64,000 nt of DNA from Mucilaginibacter pallidiroseus. GTDB taxonomy: Bacteria > Bacteroidota > Bacteroidia > Sphingobacteriales > Sphingobacteriaceae. The first letter of the stretch is position 1; each line of letters begins with the position of its first letter. Positions 62,247 to 64,000 of the stretch are shown piece after piece. The notes below the pieces were generated by a model. That model saw only the letters and a list, made by a program, of their open reading frames with translations, was not told the origin of the DNA and did no database searches. The position numbers were made by a program, and so were the translations under genes. The stretch covers positions 682,001-746,000 of the forward strand of contig NZ_VOEJ01000001.1 in assembly GCF_007846085.1 (NCBI RefSeq), in the 5' to 3' direction.

Positions 62247-62864
62247 TCATTTGTTTTTTACAAAGCCCTTGTTGTAAGCTTTATTGTATTTATAAATCCA
62301 CTTTTGAAGTTTCCAGGTTAGGAAAGACGTGCCCGTACCGACAATAATGCCGCCTAATACGTCGCCCGGATAATGCGCTCCACGATACATGCGGGAGTAT
62401 GCTGTTGCTCCAGCAAAAGCAAAAGATGGTGCGATAACGTACCATTTGGAATATGACAAACTTAGCGAGGTTGCTAAAGAAAACGTAGCAGAAGTGTGGC
62501 CCGACGGAAAAGAATAGCCACCTGCATTGCCCTGCTGAAATATCATGCCCTGGTTTGCCATAAATGGACGCTGCCTTTGTATGGTGCTTTTCACACCTTG
62601 AGTGATAAGTCCGGTGGCCAATAAAGCTACGCCTGTGTTAACGGCGTTGCGCTTCAGTAAAGGATCGTGCTCAATTATACCAACCGCCATCATGGCAAAT
62701 GGCGCGGCAACGGCTACCTGAACGGCGTTATTCGAAACAAAGCCCCATGTGCTGCTATACCCGCCATTCGGGTTTATTTTTGATAGTAACTTTGCATCAA
62801 AGTTTTGGGCAATAGTTGTAGATGCCGATAGGGTCAGCATCAAGATCAGCAACTTAAACTTCAT
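62247..62864 (-). CDS. PAP2 family phosphatase
   Basis: A 205-residue membrane phosphatase for lipid phosphates. A signal sequence or first membrane segment is followed by the three PAP2 motifs: KSTIQRQRPF (KX6RP), FPSGHTSATFS (PSGH) and SRMYRGAHYPGDVLGG (SRX5HX3D). Hydrophobic helices lie between them. ATG 62864 gives the normal N-terminus. Undecaprenyl or phosphatidic phosphate are plausible substrates. Confidence 0.92.
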   Translation of the reverse strand: MKFKLLILMLTLSASTTIAQNFDAKLLSKINPNGGYSSTWGFVSNNAVQVAVAAPFAMMAVGIIEHDPLLKRNAVNTGVALLATGLITQGVKSTIQRQRPFMANQGMIFQQGNAGGYSFPSGHTSATFSLATSLSLSYSKWYVIAPSFAFAGATAYSRMYRGAHYPGDVLGGIIVGTGTSFLTWKLQKWIYKYNKAYNKGFVKNK

Positions 62865-63034
62865 TAATAGGTATAAGTGGTTCAACAAGGTAATTCAACA
62901 GCACAATATCACAATAAGATCAAGGTTGGCAATTAAACTCTATTTAATGGGATTTATTTTATTTAACAGAAAGTAATTTAGTTAAAACGCCTTCCCTTGA
63001 GCCGAATTGATAAAAGCGCTATATTGAGCATACC

Positions 63035-63973
63035 ATGAATTATATTGATTTAGTACTGGTGGCTATTTTGGCCTATTCAGTTTGGGAAGGCTACAAGCAG
63101 GGCTTTATCCTGGCTGCACTATCCCTTATTTCGTGGACGGGTGCCCTTGCCATAGCTTTTTTAACACATGGTTGGCTTAAAATAAATGCACTTGGTGTTT
63201 GGGCATTGCCGGTAGCTTTTGTAATGGCTACTATAATTGCGAAATCATTACTGCAATATGTCACTAACCTTATACTCGACCGTGTGCCTGACAGTTTACA
63301 TGATAACAAAATTAACAAGGCAGCTGGCGTTATACCAGGATGTGTAAATGGAACCATATGGCTGACATTGTTGGGAAGCCTTTTCACCCTCATCCCGTTC
63401 ACGCACGGCGCATCTGTAGAAGTGCGCGAAAGCCGCCTTGCGGGTAAAGCGGGTATGGGCATTGCATGGTTAGAAGGGAAAATCGAGCCTGTATTCCGTG
63501 CAGCGGTAAATGCCAGCCTGCCAAAAACTAATGCAGTGATCAGCAGCGATGAACCTGTAAAATTACCTTTTAAAGTAGCAGCCCCTACGGCACGGCCCGA
63601 TCTTGAGAGGGAAATGCTTACTATCTTGAATGCCGAACGAAAGAAAAATAGATTGAGACCGCTTAGCATCGATAAAAGTATTGTACAAGTGGCACGCCTT
63701 CATTCGGCCGATATGTTCAAGCAAAGCTACTTTTCACACTACAGCCCTGATGGCGGTAATCCCTATAATCGTATGCGGAATGGAAACGTTGTATTTGCTG
63801 CAATGGGTGAAAATATTGCTATTGCGCAAACCATACAAATAGCGCATCAAGGACTTATAGATTCGCCAACTCACAGAGCGAACATTTTAAACCCAAACTT
63901 CGGTCGGGTTGGCATTGGCATAATGGACGGTGGCATTTATGGCCTAATGATCACGCAAAATTTTGCCGACTAG
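63035..63973 (+). CDS. CvpA-CAP domain fusion protein
   Basis: A 312-residue protein joining two families. Residues 1-165 match CvpA (DLVLVAILAYSVWEGYKQGF start and four membrane helices). Residues ~195-312 form a CAP/SCP domain: EMLTILNAERKKNRLRPLSI, VARLHSADMFKQSYFSHYSP, MGENIAIAQ and HRANILNPNFGRVGIGI. The topology would put the CAP domain in the periplasm. Function is unknown; similar fusions are seen in other Bacteroidota and some Firmicutes. The stop lies 27 bases before the window end. Confidence 0.88.
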   Translation: MNYIDLVLVAILAYSVWEGYKQGFILAALSLISWTGALAIAFLTHGWLKINALGVWALPVAFVMATIIAKSLLQYVTNLILDRVPDSLHDNKINKAAGVIPGCVNGTIWLTLLGSLFTLIPFTHGASVEVRESRLAGKAGMGIAWLEGKIEPVFRAAVNASLPKTNAVISSDEPVKLPFKVAAPTARPDLEREMLTILNAERKKNRLRPLSIDKSIVQVARLHSADMFKQSYFSHYSPDGGNPYNRMRNGNVVFAAMGENIAIAQTIQIAHQGLIDSPTHRANILNPNFGRVGIGIMDGGIYGLMITQNFAD

Positions 63974-64000
63974 ACAAAGAAGTTTTTAAAGGCTAAATTA

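Overview
The window looks like a chromosomal segment of a Bacteroidota bacterium, most probably a Sphingobacteriaceae member close to Mucilaginibacter or Pedobacter. Signs are moderate GC, Bacteroidota-type promoters (TTTG, 18-20 bp spacer, TAnnTTTG) in front of two tRNA-Pro genes and topB, an Hc1-like small histone, SusC-style TonB plug and MG2 domains, and secreted GH43, GH92 and GH15-type carbohydrate enzymes. Species assignment is inference.

Left chromosomal part (1-30.8 kb): end of a small membrane protein gene; two overlapping family 2 glycosyltransferases; a FUSC membrane protein; phosphoenolpyruvate carboxylase; a CHC2 zinc-finger protein; a DUF4142 lipoprotein; DUF763; DUF4268; an SMP-30 lactonase; PhoH; a two-gene radical-SAM repair operon; a CDF transporter; a UBP zinc finger; an FAD/NAD(P) protein with DUF1543; topoisomerase III; a response regulator; DUF1349; the Hc1-like histone; an MscS channel with a GH15 enzyme; a class III nucleotide cyclase; a GH43 enzyme; an HxlR/oxidoreductase divergent pair; DUF808. 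These look like normal genome content.

Central part (30,792-52,945): a 22.15-kb integrative mobilizable element inserted into the 3' end of a tRNA-Pro(UGG) gene, bounded by a 15-bp direct repeat. It has a tyrosine recombinase at the tRNA end, an excisionase-like HTH protein, MobC, a relaxase with a membrane protein encoded out of frame inside it, a candidate oriT, but no type IV secretion genes. Its cargo is mostly anti-phage: a Dam-type methylase with an AlwI-family endonuclease; a CBASS-like operon; a WYL (CapW-like) regulator transcribed divergently; a 1130-aa RecB nuclease/RNase H/SF1 helicase; a HEPN protein; a DUF262/DUF1524 (GmrSD-like) protein; a putative AbiC-type membrane protein; and a broken ORF6N gene.

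The most unusual locus is the CBASS operon: CD-NTase (DxD type), stand-alone E2-like protein, second CD-NTase (CdnE-like), TIR-STING. It reads as a type II-short CBASS core (synthase plus E2, with no E1, no JAB peptidase and no own effector) fused upstream of a CdnE/TIR-STING module, so two signal synthases seem to share one operon and one recognisable effector.

Right chromosomal part (52.9-64 kb): two identical tRNA-Pro genes flank a Tet(X)-like flavin monooxygenase with its AraC regulator. They are followed by a large MG2/TonB-plug surface protein, DUF1801, a luciferase-like monooxygenase, a GH92 mannosidase, a PAP2 phosphatase and a CvpA-CAP fusion. All calls rest on reading the sequence; no database searches were run.
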